From contig DVHY01000069.1 of NCBI GenBank assembly GCA_018711755.1, positions 1-22,454 on the forward strand: DNA of 22,454 bases, given 5' to 3'. The translations under genes were made by a program, and so were the position numbers. Positions within the stretch are counted from its first letter, which is position 1, and each line of letters begins with the position of its first letter. The DNA is from Candidatus Limivicinus faecipullorum (GTDB lineage Bacteria > Bacillota > Clostridia > Oscillospirales > Oscillospiraceae). Shown piece by piece: positions 22,216-22,454 of this stretch. Under the pieces are notes generated by a model. It was not told the DNA's origin. It searched no databases and worked only from the letters and a program-made list of their open reading frames with translations.

Positions 22216-22240
22216 GTCCCCGGCTTTTCAAGGCGGGGAC
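22216..22240. other. Hairpin in the FliB-like gene leader
   Basis: GTCCCCG / CGGGGAC, a 7-bp inverted repeat at 22216-22240 with an 11-nt loop, lies 30 nt upstream of the FliB-like start. No T-run follows on either strand, so it is not a standard terminator. It could be an operator or a leader RNA structure. Confidence 0.4.
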
Positions 22241-22270
22241 AAATTTATTCCCGGGAAATTTTCCTCTCTT

Positions 22271-22298
22271 TGAAACCTTCCGCCCCTTTCCCGGTATA
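22271..22298 (+). promoter_or_regulatory. ECF-type (SigW-like) promoter of the sigma factor gene
   Basis: TGAAACCTT (22271-22279) matches the -35 consensus of SigW-class ECF promoters. About 15 nt after TGAAAC comes CGGTATA (22292-22298), close to the CGTATA -10. Such promoters before ECF genes usually mean autoregulation. Confidence 0.6.
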
Positions 22299-22326
22299 TT
22301 ATAGGCGAGGGACCTCAACAAGTGAA
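22298..22326 (-). promoter_or_regulatory. Candidate housekeeping promoter of the FliB-like gene
   Basis: On the minus strand TTCACT (22321-22326), a 17-bp spacer and a perfect TATAAT (22298-22303). Its -10 abuts the -10 of the ECF promoter on the other strand, so the two would exclude each other. The leader would be about 106 nt. Confidence 0.45.
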
Positions 22327-22341
22327 AGTAAGGTGAAAGCC

Positions 22342-22454
22342 GTGGATGAAGGAAAGATATTGAAAAGGCTGAAGGCCGGGGACGAGGCGGCCCTGGGCTG
22401 GTTCATTGAGCGCTACACCGGCTATGTGAGCAGCATAGTCTACAGTCTCATAGG
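22342..22454 (+). CDS. ECF-type RNA polymerase sigma factor (5' part, runs off window)
   Basis: A GTG at 22342-22344 follows AAGGTG at 6-nt spacing and opens a frame to the end of the window (37 codons). The peptide begins DEGKILKRLKAGDEAAL and continues GWFIERYTGYVSS, the standard N-terminal region 2 helix of ECF (group IV) sigma factors. Only the start of sigma region 2 is present; regions 2.4 and 4 and any anti-sigma gene lie beyond the window. Autoregulation is suggested by the upstream SigW-like promoter. The family is likely from this short piece; the ECF subgroup cannot be told. Confidence 0.8.
   Translation, partial: MDEGKILKRLKAGDEAALGWFIERYTGYVSSIVYSLI

Overview
This window looks like chromosomal backbone from a GC-rich Clostridia-type Firmicute, plausibly a gut Oscillospirales-like lineage. 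That placement is inferred from gene families and style, not from a phylogenetic marker. Supporting signs are AGGAGG-type ribosome binding sites, tight packing, an alanine T-box upstream of alaS, the comEC-holA-Toprim and mltG-U32 gene orders, a Cys/Gly-rich tiny membrane protein, and an ECF sigma gene behind a SigW-like promoter. Isoleucine is often encoded by ATA, which is odd for such GC-rich DNA.

Left part (1-5860). The 3' part of a Crp/Fnr-family regulator converges on a thioredoxin gene across a shared hairpin. The thioredoxin promoter carries a Crp-like palindrome centred near -41. A large MacB/FtsX-type ABC transporter with the ATPase fused to the permease follows. Next come a lone tRNA-Arg(CCU) with its own promoter and terminator, an M50-like membrane metallopeptidase with a helical C-terminal half, a short tandem-repeat tract, and a small two-helix membrane protein.

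Middle part (5850-16333). A minus-strand cluster comEC-holA-Toprim/RNase M5-like links DNA uptake, replication and RNA processing. The ComEC C-terminal metallo-beta-lactamase-like domain lacks its metal-binding motif. Next is the T-box-controlled alaS-hinT unit, whose promoter starts just after the stop of a U32 peptidase-family gene. The U32 gene overlaps mltG, a cell-wall transglycosylase. A 46-aa cysteine-rich membrane peptide gene, diverging from mltG, was found by reading the intergenic DNA.

Right part (16374-22454). sir2 and a thymidylate kinase-like gene overlap and share one clear promoter. prfC (release factor 3), a cyclodeaminase/cyclohydrolase-family gene and a glycerate kinase gene run in the same direction. 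A FliB-like flagellin lysine methylase gene diverges from the start of an ECF sigma factor gene that runs off the window.

No insertion sequence, prophage, CRISPR array or obvious new defence system is visible. The items most worth a second look are the degenerate ComEC domain, the Cys-rich peptide, the operator at the thioredoxin promoter, the ECF/FliB divergent promoter region and the two intergenic repeat tracts.
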